Positions 50,645 through 58,299 of a stretch of DNA of 64,000 nt are shown here, in pieces. How positions within the stretch are numbered: position 1 is the stretch's first letter; each line of letters opens with the position of its first letter. Source of the stretch: DATLGB01 sp964242305 (GTDB lineage Bacteria > Actinomycetota > Thermoleophilia > Solirubrobacterales > Solirubrobacteraceae); the NCBI GenBank assembly GCA_964242305.1, contig CAXTBB010000007.1:62001-126000 (forward strand). Reading direction: 5' to 3'. Under the pieces are notes generated by a model that saw nothing but the letters and a program-made list of their open reading frames with translations, made no database searches and was not told where the DNA came from. Made by a program: the position numbers and the translations under genes.

Positions 50645-50821
50645 TTACCAGGCCTGATGGCCGCCGCAGTGCGGGCAGCCGACGGAGGTCGACACCGGCG
50701 CGGTGAACGCGGTGCCGCAGGCGCACAGGTACAGCGCGCGGTCCTCGGGGCCGCCGGCGCGGCGCGCCGAATCGGTCTGGGTGGTCTCGGTGTGTGGGAG
50801 TGAGGGGGAGGTGACTGCCAT
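50645..50821 (-). CDS. Small zinc-ribbon protein (58 residues)
   Basis: A 58-residue open frame, ATG 50821 to TAA 50645, with AGGA five bases upstream. It reads MAVTSPSLPHTETTQTDSAR, then RALYLCACGTAFTAPVS and GCPHCGGHQAW at the end. Two CxC/CxxC knuckles (CAC and CPHC) give a four-Cys zinc ribbon. It is short enough to be missed by length-filtered gene calling. It is immediately upstream of the frameshifted oxidoreductase and may share its transcript. Such ribbons act as nucleic-acid or protein-binding modules; the role is unknown. Confidence 0.7.
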   Translation of the reverse strand: MAVTSPSLPHTETTQTDSARRAGGPEDRALYLCACGTAFTAPVSTSVGCPHCGGHQAW

Positions 50822-50941
50822 GGTTCCTGTCTCGTGTCTATCGGGTTACGACCCCATAACGGCACCAAGGTTTCGGCCTTTGACGAAAACGTCGAAGTGT
50901 GGACGCATTCGTGCACGTCCACCCTGCGATACTGAGCCGCG

Positions 50942-51349
50942 ATGGATCCGTCCCGCAAGCGCACCATCCGCCTGGTCGTGGCCCTGAGCGCCGCCGTGTG
51001 CCTCGCCACAGCGCTCATCTGGACCAGCTTCAGCGCCTCGTCGGAGTCCAAGACCCCCAGCCAGCTGCTGGCTGCCGGGCCGGCGCCCACCAAGACGTAC
51101 CAGCTGGTGGGGAAGGTCGCGGCCGGGAGCTGGAAGCGCAAGGGCGAGGTCAACCTCTTCCGCGTGCGCGACCGCGCCGGGACGACCTCCGTCCCCGTCC
51201 GGTACACGGGCGCGGTGCCCGACCCGTTCCGCGAGGGGCGCGAGATCGTGGTCAAGGTCCGCAAGGAGGGCGACACCTTCGTCGGCGAACGCGACACGCT
51301 CGTGACCAAGTGCCCGTCGAAGTTCGCCTCCAAGGCCCCCAAAGCCTGA
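50942..51349 (+). CDS. ccmE: Cytochrome c maturation protein CcmE (Cys-type variant)
   Basis: A 135-residue heme chaperone. One N-terminal membrane helix (~10-30) anchors a beta-barrel (TYQLVGKVAAGSWKRKGEVN, VPVRYTGAVPDPFREGREIV). CcmE proteins of most bacteria bind heme through His in HxxxY; archaeal and some bacterial ones have CxxxY. Here the site reads TKCPSKF: Cys is present but the Tyr is Phe. It heads the ccmE-ccmF-ccmI operon and passes heme to CcmF for attachment to apocytochromes outside the membrane. Confidence 0.88.
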   Translation: MDPSRKRTIRLVVALSAAVCLATALIWTSFSASSESKTPSQLLAAGPAPTKTYQLVGKVAAGSWKRKGEVNLFRVRDRAGTTSVPVRYTGAVPDPFREGREIVVKVRKEGDTFVGERDTLVTKCPSKFASKAPKA

Positions 51350-51350
51350 G

Positions 51351-53525
51351 GTGCTGATCGCAGGCAAGTTCCTGCTCGTCGTGGGGCTGCTGACCGCGGC
51401 CTACGGGGCGGGTGCATCCGTGCTCGGCGCCCGCCGCGCGGACCGGGCGCTGGTCGCGTCGGGACGGCGCGCCGTCTACGGCCTCGCGGTCTGCCTGATC
51501 GCGGCCTTCGTCCTGCTGGAGGCGGCGTTCCTGCGGTCGGACTTCTCCTCCGAGCTCGTCGCGACGCACTCGTCGACGACCACCCCGCTCTTCTACCGCG
51601 CCACCGCGATCTGGTCCTCCCAGGAGGGCTCGCTGCTGCTGTGGGCGATGCTGCTGGCCTTCTGGTCGAGCGTCGTGCTCTACCTCACGCGCAACAAGCT
51701 GCGCGAGATCGCGCCGTACGCGACCGCCGTCCTGTGCGGCTTCGCGCTCTTCTTCGTCGGGCTGCTCGTGTTCGCGGTGACGCCGTTCGGCGGGCTGTCC
51801 CCGGCGCCCGCGGAGGGCAACGGGCTCAACCCGCTGCTGCGCCACCCGAGCATGATGATCCACCCGCCGATGCTCTACTCGGGCTACACGCTGTTCGCGA
51901 TCCCCTTCGCGTTCGCGATCGGCGCGTTGATCACCCGCCGCCTGGACGCCGATTGGATCCGCTCCACGCGTCCGTTCACGCTGGCCGCCTGGGGCCTGCT
52001 CGGCGCCGGCATCATCCTCGGCGCGCGCTGGTCCTACACGGAGCTCGGCTGGGGCGGCTACTGGGCCTGGGATCCGGTCGAGAACGCCTCGCTGATGCCG
52101 TGGCTGACGGGCACCGCGTTCATGCACTCGGTGATGATCCAGGAGAAGCGCGGGATGCTGAAGGTGTGGAACGTCTCGCTGGTGCTGGCCACCGGGATCC
52201 TCGCCATCCTGGGGACGTTCCTCGTCCGCTCGGGGATCCTGCAGTCCATCCACGCCTTCGGGGCGTCCACGCTCGGCGTCCCGTTCCTGGTGCTGATCGG
52301 GATCATGATCGCCGCGTCGATCGGGCTCGTCGTGTGGCGCGCGGCGGACCTGCGCTCGGAGAGCCGGCTGGACTCGCTCTTCTCCCGCGAGGCGATGTTC
52401 CTGGGCAACAACCTGGTGCTCGTCTCGATGTGCGTCGTCATCTTCTGGTTCACCTTCTGGCCGCTGATCTCGGAGGCGCTGGGCGACGAGCGTGCCGTCG
52501 GCCCGCCGACGTTCAACTCATGGATCGGGCCGCTGGCGATCCTGCTCGTACTGCTCACCGGGCTCGGCCCGGCGCTGGCCTGGCGGCGCGCGACCGTGGC
52601 CAACCTGCGGCGCCAGCTGACGGTGCCGGCGCTGGCCGCTGTCGCGTGCGTCGTCCTGCTGTTGTTCACGGGCGCGGGGAACGTGAAGACGGGGGTGCTG
52701 TTCGTCTTCGCCGCCTTCTCCGCCACCGTGATGCTGCAGGACTACGCGCGCGGGGTGCGGGCGCGGCGGGCGATGACCTCGGAGTCCGTTCCGGTCGCCT
52801 TGGTGTCGCTGGTCAAGCGCAACCGGCGTCGCTACGGCGGCTACCTCGTCCACCTCGGGGTGATCGTGCTGTTCGTCGGCATCGCCGCGTCGTCGGCCTT
52901 CCAGAAGGCGACGGACGTGCAGCTGCGCGCGGGGCAGTCGACGCGCGTCGGCGACTACCGGATCACCTACGTCAAGCCCACCTCGCGAGTGGTCGCGACC
53001 AAGAGCGGCGGCCTCGAGCGCATCGACTTCGGCGCGGTCCTGCACGCGAGCCGCAACGGCACGTCGATGGGGACGATCATCACCCGGCGCTCGTACTTCC
53101 CCACCAACGACGATCCGTCGCTCGGGCCCGTCTCGAGCTTCTTCGAGGGGGAGGCGACCAGCGAGGTCGGCCTGCGGGCAGGGTTGCTGCGCGACCTGTG
53201 GACCGTCGTGTCCCCGTCGCTGAACGCCCTGCGGCCGGCGATCGCGCAGGGCGACAAGGTCTTCTCGGGGCCCGGCGCCAAGCTGAGCGCGAAGGATCGC
53301 AACGCGTTCCTGGCCACGGCGCTGACCGGGCTGACCCGCCGGTACACGGACAACCCGCCGCCGGCCGACTTCCGCTTCATCGCGTCGCCGCTCGTGACGT
53401 GGATCTGGCTCGGCGCGTTGATCGTGTTCTCGGGCGGGCTGATCACGATCTGGCCGGGACCGAGGGCGCGGATGGTCCGCGCCCGGCAGGCGGCGCGCGT
53501 GGCGGCTGAGCTCAGCCGAGCGTGA
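51351..53525 (+). CDS. ccmF: Cytochrome c heme lyase CcmF
   Basis: A 724-residue polytopic membrane protein (about 15 helices). The diagnostic WWD-type motif is WGGYWAWDPVENASLMPWL, with conserved heme-liganding His in LLRHPSMMIHPPMLYSGY and others in the family positions. Its periplasmic C-terminal domain (~510-690) precedes a last helix. It ligates heme from CcmE to CxxCH apocytochromes. GTG 51351 starts one base after the ccmE stop and the stop overlaps ccmI (GTGA). The partners CcmABCD are not in the window. Confidence 0.95.
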   Translation: MLIAGKFLLVVGLLTAAYGAGASVLGARRADRALVASGRRAVYGLAVCLIAAFVLLEAAFLRSDFSSELVATHSSTTTPLFYRATAIWSSQEGSLLLWAMLLAFWSSVVLYLTRNKLREIAPYATAVLCGFALFFVGLLVFAVTPFGGLSPAPAEGNGLNPLLRHPSMMIHPPMLYSGYTLFAIPFAFAIGALITRRLDADWIRSTRPFTLAAWGLLGAGIILGARWSYTELGWGGYWAWDPVENASLMPWLTGTAFMHSVMIQEKRGMLKVWNVSLVLATGILAILGTFLVRSGILQSIHAFGASTLGVPFLVLIGIMIAASIGLVVWRAADLRSESRLDSLFSREAMFLGNNLVLVSMCVVIFWFTFWPLISEALGDERAVGPPTFNSWIGPLAILLVLLTGLGPALAWRRATVANLRRQLTVPALAAVACVVLLLFTGAGNVKTGVLFVFAAFSATVMLQDYARGVRARRAMTSESVPVALVSLVKRNRRRYGGYLVHLGVIVLFVGIAASSAFQKATDVQLRAGQSTRVGDYRITYVKPTSRVVATKSGGLERIDFGAVLHASRNGTSMGTIITRRSYFPTNDDPSLGPVSSFFEGEATSEVGLRAGLLRDLWTVVSPSLNALRPAIAQGDKVFSGPGAKLSAKDRNAFLATALTGLTRRYTDNPPPADFRFIASPLVTWIWLGALIVFSGGLITIWPGPRARMVRARQAARVAAELSRA

Positions 53526-53785
53526 TCTCGGCGCTCGTCGTCCTCGCCGTCCTCGCCGTCGTCATCTTCCTCGTGATGTCGCCGCTGCGGGAGACCGGTG
53601 TGCGCGACGACAGCTCGGACCGGGACGCGCTGGAGGCGGCGAAGGAGGCCAAGTACCGGGAGATCCGCGACGCCGAGCTCGACTACCGGACGGGCAAGCT
53701 CTCCGAGGCCGACTGGCGGGCGCTCGACCGCTCGCTGCGGGCCGAGGCGATCGAACTGCTGGACGCGCTCGAACGTCTAGAGTGA
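53522..53785 (+). CDS. CcmI-like N-terminal domain protein
   Basis: An 87-residue protein with one N-terminal membrane helix (MISALVVLAVLAVVIFLVM) and a charged helical region (EAKYREIRDAELDYRTGKLS, LDRSLRAEAIELLDALERL), which matches the membrane-anchored N-terminal part of CcmI. Full CcmI has a C-terminal TPR domain that holds apocytochrome; it is absent here. The GTG overlaps the ccmF stop. It probably assists the heme lyase. Short CcmI of this kind is normal in such clusters, so truncation is not implied. Confidence 0.8.
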   Translation: MISALVVLAVLAVVIFLVMSPLRETGVRDDSSDRDALEAAKEAKYREIRDAELDYRTGKLSEADWRALDRSLRAEAIELLDALERLE

Positions 53786-53792
53786 GGCGAGT

Positions 53793-54014
53793 ATGTACTC
53801 CGTGCTCGCCGTCGCGCAGGTCTTCATCTGCGCCGTGTTGATCCTGCTGGTCCTGCTGCACTCGGGCAAGGACTCCGGCATGTCGGGCGCCTTCGGCGTG
53901 GGTGTCGCCGGCGGTCAGTCGGGCGGGTCGATGATGGAGCGCAACCTCACCCGCTGGACGATCCTGTTCGCCGTGCTCTTCGCGCTGAACACGCTCGTCC
54001 TACTGAAGATCTGA
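53793..54014 (+). CDS. secG: Preprotein translocase subunit SecG
   Basis: A 73-residue membrane protein with two helices (VAQVFICAVLILLVLLHSGK and WTILFAVLFALNTLVLL) and the conserved cytoplasmic loop GMSGAFGVGVAGGQSG. SecG partners SecY/SecE in the export channel. The ATG is eight bases after the preceding stop, so it is probably co-transcribed with the ccm genes. Its last 15 bases overlap mobA on the other strand. Confidence 0.93.
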   Translation: MYSVLAVAQVFICAVLILLVLLHSGKDSGMSGAFGVGVAGGQSGGSMMERNLTRWTILFAVLFALNTLVLLKI

Positions 54015-54491
54015 CGGCCGGTTCAGGCTGCGCAGCTCGACCTTCCTGCCGGGTAGCCACTCCACGTCGAGCCGCTTGAGCGCCCCCTTCAGGCTGCCGC
54101 CGTCCGGCAGCTTCAGCCCGGCCGAGTAGAGCGCGCCGAGCGGCTCGCCCTCGTAGGCGACGACGTCCGCCTCGCGAGCGCGCAGGAGGTCCGGGATCAC
54201 TGAATGGGCGAACGGTTGGTCGACGCCGCAGACGAAGGCCCGCATCCCGACGGCTCGCAGTCCGACCCCGAGGCCGACCACCGGTCCCCGGTGCGGCTCG
54301 GGATCCGCCAGGGCGGGCACCGGGAGACGCTGCCCGGGCGCCCCGACCACGACCACCGGACCGTCCACCGCCGCCGTCACCGCCTCGTAGACATGGACGA
54401 CGAGCGGGACGCCGTGCCAGTCGAGCAGCGCCTTGTCGGTGCCCATGCGGGAGGAGCGGCCGCCGGCGAGGATGACGCCGCCGAGGGTCAT
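54000..54491 (-). CDS. mobA: Molybdenum cofactor guanylyltransferase MobA
   Basis: A 163-residue nucleotidyltransferase. The signature VILAGGRSSRMGTDKALL binds GTP; VVVVGAPGQRLP and CGVDQPFAHS (metal Asp) follow. MobA attaches GMP to molybdopterin to make the bis-MGD cofactor. It is a little shorter than E. coli MobA (194 residues) but complete to the C-terminal substrate region. ATG 54491 overlaps the stop of the upstream PmbA-like gene (ATGA). It is convergent on secG. Confidence 0.88.
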   Translation of the reverse strand: MTLGGVILAGGRSSRMGTDKALLDWHGVPLVVHVYEAVTAAVDGPVVVVGAPGQRLPVPALADPEPHRGPVVGLGVGLRAVGMRAFVCGVDQPFAHSVIPDLLRAREADVVAYEGEPLGALYSAGLKLPDGGSLKGALKRLDVEWLPGRKVELRSLNRPSDLQ

Positions 54492-55258
54492 CCGACCGCC
54501 ACGACCTGGCTGAGGAGCACGCGCGCCTCCGGCGACCGCAAGGCGCCGAGCGTCTCCACGTTCGCGGATCCCAGTTCCTCGTCCCCGCGAGCAAAGCGCA
54601 AATGGTCCGCGCTCGACGCGAGCGTCAGCGGGCGGGTCGCGTGGCCGGTGCTGTCGGCGCCGTCGCGGACGCCTTGGACGAAGTGTCCTTGGTTCACGAT
54701 CACGACGCGCTGCCGCGCCGTGCCCTCGGCATCGAAGGAATGCGATTCGCGGCCGTCGTCGATCAGCGTGACCGCTGTGGTGGTCGGTGGCGGCGGTTCG
54801 CCGAGTTGGAGCTCGACGCCGTAGACGGGGGCGAGCGCGCGCAGCAGCTCGCCGACCGCGTGCGGCCCCAGCACCCGCCCGTCCTGCAGCCGAACCCACC
54901 CAAAGGTCGAACGCTTCGAGTTCTGGGTTGGTCCGGCGGGGAAGCGGGTCTCGAAGGTGCGGGTTCCCCACGTCGTCGCGACCGCTTCGCGGATCGGCCC
55001 GCCCCGGTCCACCTCGCCGACCGTTGCCGCCGGCAACCCCAAGACGGGCCACGCCCGAGCCTGCCCCGCCCGCAACCAAGCGGTCCTGACGACCCGCTCC
55101 AGATTCCCTTCCTCAATGCCCGTCCCTTCACTGCGGCCGGCACGCCCGTCCCGCACGGCGACCACGACCACCTCGTCGCCACGAACCGAGACGAGCCCGG
55201 GACCACCGAGCATCCCGAGGACGTCGACCGCGAGCTCGAGCTCAGGCGGCCGCGGCAT
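54488..55258 (-). CDS. Short TldE/PmbA-like protein
   Basis: A 256-residue protein with features of the C-terminal half of TldD/PmbA proteases: WVRLQDGRVLGPHAVGELLR, TLIDDGRESHSFDAEGTARQ and QGVRDGADSTGHATRPLTLA (the fDaEG and STGhA patterns). Normal TldE is ~440-450 residues, so this is about half length. No HExxxH zinc motif is seen, but this motif lies in TldD rather than TldE. It overlaps both neighbours (54488-54491, 55242-55258), forming an operon with mobA. It may be a specialised partner or a reduced copy; the assignment is from motif similarity only. Confidence 0.55.
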   Translation of the reverse strand: MPRPPELELAVDVLGMLGGPGLVSVRGDEVVVVAVRDGRAGRSEGTGIEEGNLERVVRTAWLRAGQARAWPVLGLPAATVGEVDRGGPIREAVATTWGTRTFETRFPAGPTQNSKRSTFGWVRLQDGRVLGPHAVGELLRALAPVYGVELQLGEPPPPTTTAVTLIDDGRESHSFDAEGTARQRVVIVNQGHFVQGVRDGADSTGHATRPLTLASSADHLRFARGDEELGSANVETLGALRSPEARVLLSQVVAVG

Positions 55259-56195
55259 AGAGCGCGCGGATCTCGTCGCGGTCCGCCGGTGGGGGCGTCA
55301 GCTTCAGCTCCTGCCGCTCGGCCGCGGCGTCCGCGCACGCGTCGAGCTGCGCGTCCGTCACCCCGAGCTCGCTCAGCCGCGTCGCCCCCGTGCGCGCGCA
55401 CACGCGGGAGACGAAGTCCCGATCGACCCCCGGCTCGGCGCCGCGCCGCTCGAGCGCGGCGAGCGAGTGCTGGAGGAGGATCGCGTTGGCGGATCCGTGG
55501 GGGATCTCGGCGAGGCGGACGAGCGTCTGGCTGAGCACGTGGTGCAGGCCGTACCAGGCCGAGTCGATCGCGTAGCCGGCCAGCAGCGCGCCCAGCGCGA
55601 GCGTGTCGCGGTCCGGCTCGTCGGTCGCGTAGGCGGCGACGATCAGGCGCACCGCCTCGCGGGCGGCGAGCGTGGCGACCGGGTTCGCCTGCACCGTGGC
55701 CGGCGCCTCGACGGCGTGGCCGAGGGCGTTGAGCGCGCTGCCGGCGAGCGCGTCGTCGGGCTGGGAGGCGGCCAGCGCCGGGTCGCAGATCACGGTGACC
55801 GGGCGGGCGCGCGGCGTGTCGGCCGGGACGCCCGCGGCGTGCCGGTGCACCCAGGTCATCTCGGCACCCGACAGCGTGGTCGGGATCGCGTGGGAGGAGC
55901 CCTTGCGCGCGGCGGCGAGCGCCTTGGTGACGTCGATCACGCGACCGCCGCCGAGCGCCACGAAGCGATCTCCGCGCGCGTCGTCGAGCAGCTCGCCGGC
56001 GATCTCGTCCACCCGCCCGGGCCGCGCGTCGAGCACCGTCTCCGCTGCTGCGACGACCGCCGGCAGCTCCGCTTGCGCGCGCGCGGTCGTCACCAGCGTG
56101 AAGCCGGGCCCGCCGAGCAACTCGACCGCCTCGGCGGCGCGCCCGCGGCCGAAGTGGATGGTGCGCTCGCCGTCGCGCCAGTCGAAGCTCCGCAT
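55242..56195 (-). CDS. Iron-type alcohol dehydrogenase / maleylacetate reductase-like
   Basis: A 317-residue group III (iron-dependent) dehydrogenase. The NAD-binding loop is FVALGGGRVIDVTKALA, the metal region PTTLSGAEMT, then SALNALGHAVEAPATVQ with a metal His, and GLHHVLSQTLVRL with another metal-binding His. The length (~320-350) is like maleylacetate reductases, which close aromatic catabolic routes, but glycerol-1-phosphate and hydroxybutyrate enzymes share the fold. It begins at ATG 56195, 20 bases from a divergent start. Confidence 0.8.
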   Translation of the reverse strand: MRSFDWRDGERTIHFGRGRAAEAVELLGGPGFTLVTTARAQAELPAVVAAAETVLDARPGRVDEIAGELLDDARGDRFVALGGGRVIDVTKALAAARKGSSHAIPTTLSGAEMTWVHRHAAGVPADTPRARPVTVICDPALAASQPDDALAGSALNALGHAVEAPATVQANPVATLAAREAVRLIVAAYATDEPDRDTLALGALLAGYAIDSAWYGLHHVLSQTLVRLAEIPHGSANAILLQHSLAALERRGAEPGVDRDFVSRVCARTGATRLSELGVTDAQLDACADAAAERQELKLTPPPADRDEIRALYAAAA

Positions 56196-56214
56196 CGCGT
56201 GGCACCCTACGTGG

Positions 56215-56682
56215 GTGCTCGCCTACGTGTTCTGGCACCGCCCCGGCGACGACGACGCGGCCGGGTACGAAGCGGTCCTGCGCGCGTTCCACGCGGCGCT
56301 GACCGCCGCGCCACCGCCCGGGTTCCGCGGCTCGGTCACCTACGCGCGCGCCGCGCTGCCGTGGTTCGACGGCTACGAGGACTGGTACCTGGTCGACGAC
56401 TGGACTGCGCTCGGCGTCCTCAACGACGCCGCGCCGGGCGTCGCCGGCCACGACGTCGCCGCGCGGCGCTCGGCCGAGGGGACGGCGGCCGTCTACCGGC
56501 TCACGGACGGCGTCCCGGACCTGGCGACCGTGAAGGGCGCGACGTGGTCGGACGCCCCGGTCACCGGGCACGTGTGCTGGCGACGCCAGCTCGTCCTCGG
56601 TCCCGCGCCGCAGTACTGCGCGCACCACCGTTCGGGCGGTGCGGTGCCGCGGGCGGTGGTAGCGGCCGGCCGGCGTCCCTGA
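56215..56682 (+). CDS. Hypothetical protein, 155 residues
   Basis: A soluble protein that begins VLAYVFWHRPGDDDAAGYEA and contains PWFDGYEDWYLVDDWTALG and WRRQLVLGPAPQYCAHH. The Trp/Tyr-rich, acidic character suggests a ferredoxin-fold or dimeric alpha-beta barrel-like protein, but no named family is certain. GTG 56215 is only 20 bases from the divergent dehydrogenase start and has no ribosome site, so it may be translated from a leaderless message. Frame and codon use support a real gene. Confidence 0.6.
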   Translation: MLAYVFWHRPGDDDAAGYEAVLRAFHAALTAAPPPGFRGSVTYARAALPWFDGYEDWYLVDDWTALGVLNDAAPGVAGHDVAARRSAEGTAAVYRLTDGVPDLATVKGATWSDAPVTGHVCWRRQLVLGPAPQYCAHHRSGGAVPRAVVAAGRRP

Positions 56683-56703
56683 GGAGGGGAGAGCGCCGGC
56701 CGG
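56666..56703. terminator. GC-rich hairpin between convergent genes
   Basis: CCGGCCGGCG (56666-56675) and CGCCGGCCGG (56694-56703) are perfect 10-bp inverted repeats with an 18-base loop. It lies at the ends of two convergent genes (stops 56682 and 56714). There is no T-run, so termination strength is uncertain. Confidence 0.5.
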
Positions 56704-56713
56704 TGTGCCGCTA

Positions 56714-56995
56714 CTACGCCGCGCGGGCGATGGGGAAGAGGGAGCGTCGCGAGCGCTCGGCGGTCTCGCGGGCGCCCGCCGCGCGGAGCTTGAGGAGGGA
56801 GACGACGTCGTCTGTCCGCCGGAACGGGTCGGCGACCGCGCGGGCGCTGCCGGGCTTGTAGGCGGCGACGATCTCGCCGCAGACCTCGGCGACGAGGAGA
56901 TCGCCGGCGGGGAGGCGCTGCGAGTCAAGCGCGGCGAGGCGGCGCAGCTCGGAGGCGTCGGCCGGCCGGCTGGTGCGGATGGTGATGTCGGACAT
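56714..56995 (-). CDS. Small GNAT-like N-terminal-domain protein
   Basis: A 93-residue protein: SDITIRTSRPADASELRRLA, LDSQRLPAGDLLVAEVCGEI, ARAVADPFRRTDDVVSLLKL. This is the first part of the GNAT acetyltransferase fold without the acetyl-CoA-binding motif A. Short proteins of this kind are frequent in actinobacteria and usually unassigned. ATG 56995 has AAAGG upstream. It is divergent from the LysR gene. Enzymatic acetyl transfer is unlikely given the missing motif. Confidence 0.65.
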   Translation of the reverse strand: MSDITIRTSRPADASELRRLAALDSQRLPAGDLLVAEVCGEIVAAYKPGSARAVADPFRRTDDVVSLLKLRAAGARETAERSRRSLFPIARAA

Positions 56996-57060
56996 CTTGT
57001 GCTGGCCTTTCTGACGGTTGTGAGTCTCGTTTGGAACGTTGGGGAGGATCGGTTTTGTAA

Positions 57061-57120
57061 GAACAGTGTCGGTCAGATCTGCCCCAAGGACAAATGAACT
57101 GTTCCGGGGGGTGGTATAAG
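57061..57120 (+). promoter_or_regulatory. Inverted repeat GAACAGT / ACTGTTC and possible -10 upstream of LysR gene
   Basis: GAACAGT (57061-57067) and ACTGTTC (57098-57104) are inverted copies 30 bases apart, in the divergent region between the GNAT-like gene and the LysR gene. A TATAAG at 57115-57120 lies just before the LysR start. The spacing would fit a looped LysR tetramer, but this is inferred. Confidence 0.4.
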
Positions 57121-57128
57121 CTGAGGTG

Positions 57129-58067
57129 ATGCTCGATGTCCGTCGTCTCCGCGTCCTCCGCGAGGTCGCCGCTCGCGGCTCCTTCTCCGGTGCGGCGGAC
57201 GCGCTGCACTTCACGCAGTCCGCTGTCTCCCAGCAGATCGCCGCCCTGGAGCGCGAGACGGCCGTGACGCTCGTCGAGCGCAACGCGCGCGGCGTGCGGC
57301 TCACGGAGGCCGGCGAGGTGCTCGTCCGCCACACCGACGTCATCCTCGCCCGGCTCGCCGACGCGGAGACCGAGCTCAAGGCGCTCGAGGGCCTGACGGC
57401 CGGCCGGCTGCGGCTGGCGGCGTTCCCGTCGGCGGGGTCGAGCATCGCACCTGAGGCGATCGGCCGTTTTCGCGCGCGCCACCCGAGCGTCGACCTCTCC
57501 ATGATCCCCGCCGAGCCCGACGAGGGCCAGGAGAAGCTGCGCGCCGGCGAGGTCGACATCGCGCTGCTGATCGAGACGCCGTGGGGCGAGTGCGACGTCG
57601 ACACCACCCTGGAGCGCGTGACGCTGATGGACGACCGGATGTTCGCCTGCCTGCCGCGCGACCATCCTCTGGCGGGGAAGGCGAAGCTGCGCCTCGAGGA
57701 CCTGCGCGAGGAGTCGTGGCTGCTGGGGACGACGAACTCGTGCCCGGACGCGTCCATCTTCCTGCGCGCGTGCGAGCGGGCGGGCTTCGAGCCCAAGATC
57801 GCCTTCAACTCCGACGACTACTCGGCCATGCAGGGGTTCGTGGCGGCCGGCATCGGCGTGTCCCTGATCCCGGAGCTGGCGCTGTCGTCCATCCGCGAGG
57901 ACGTCGTCATCCGCTCGCTGACGCCCCGCGCGCCCACGCGGCGGATCGTGGCGGCGACGCTCGCGGGCGGCTACCGGTCGGCGGCCGCGGCGGCGATGCT
58001 CGAGGTGCTGACGGAGGTCGGGCAGCAGTACGTGAGCGAGACCGCCGAGCTCGCCCTCGTCGGCTAA
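57129..58067 (+). CDS. LysR-family transcriptional regulator
   Basis: A 312-residue regulator with the winged helix DVRRLRVLREVAARGSFSGA and FTQSAVSQQIAALERETAVT, and an effector domain (GRLRLAAFPSAGSSIAPEAI, AMQGFVAAGIGVSLIPELAL). ATG 57129 is preceded in frame by GTG 57126; GAGG is just upstream. It is divergent from the small GNAT-like gene. The operator may be the GAACAGT/ACTGTTC repeat. The effector and targets are unknown. A hairpin at 58074-58094 follows the stop. Confidence 0.88.
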   Translation: MLDVRRLRVLREVAARGSFSGAADALHFTQSAVSQQIAALERETAVTLVERNARGVRLTEAGEVLVRHTDVILARLADAETELKALEGLTAGRLRLAAFPSAGSSIAPEAIGRFRARHPSVDLSMIPAEPDEGQEKLRAGEVDIALLIETPWGECDVDTTLERVTLMDDRMFACLPRDHPLAGKAKLRLEDLREESWLLGTTNSCPDASIFLRACERAGFEPKIAFNSDDYSAMQGFVAAGIGVSLIPELALSSIREDVVIRSLTPRAPTRRIVAATLAGGYRSAAAAAMLEVLTEVGQQYVSETAELALVG

Positions 58068-58073
58068 CGACGA

Positions 58074-58094
58074 AGCCCCGCTCGTGGCGGGGCT
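58074..58094. terminator. Hairpin between LysR gene and tRNA-Leu
   Basis: AGCCCCGC (58074-58081) pairs with GCGGGGCT (58087-58094) around a 5-base loop. It ends both the rightward LysR message and the leftward tRNA-Leu transcript; in the latter direction the following bases TTCGTCGTT are T-rich. Confidence 0.65.
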
Positions 58095-58114
58095 CCAGGG
58101 GTGTCGCGTGCGAG

Positions 58115-58198
58115 TGCGGCCGAGTGGACTCGAACCACCACGAGCTTTCGCCCACAGCGCCCTCAACGCTGCGCGTCTACCAATTCCGCCACGGCCGC
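58115..58198 (-). tRNA. tRNA-Leu (anticodon GAG)
   Basis: An 84-base tRNA with a long variable arm, as in leucine tRNAs. The acceptor stem GCGGCCG/CGGCCGC is perfect. The D-arm has the GGTAGACGC pattern. The anticodon stem CAGCG/CGCTG holds the loop TTGAGGG, with anticodon GAG reading CUC/CUU. The T-arm carries GGTTCGAGTCC. The 3-prime CCA is not encoded. It lies between the LysR terminator and the lexA promoter, on the opposite strand to lexA. Confidence 0.95.
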
Positions 58199-58222
58199 AT
58201 GGCAGATGCCGGAGGGTAGCGC

Positions 58223-58270
58223 TTGCTTTCTGTCTGACCCGGCCGCTACATTCTTCGAACACATGTTCGT
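58223..58270 (+). promoter_or_regulatory. lexA promoter with SOS box
   Basis: TTGCTT (58223-58228), 18 bases, then TACATT (58247-58252) form the promoter. TCGAACACATGTTCGT (58255-58270) overlaps the expected transcription start and matches the actinobacterial SOS box TCGAAC-N4-GTTCGA at all but the last base. LexA bound here represses its own gene. Confidence 0.9.
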
Positions 58271-58299
58271 GCCACCCCTCCCCGAAGGAGCCTGACCCC

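Noticed and set aside
48178..50941. Several MBL, SnoaL and oxidoreductase genes as a biosynthetic cluster
   Set aside because: There is no polyketide, peptide or terpene synthase, and the genes are in different orientations with separate promoters.
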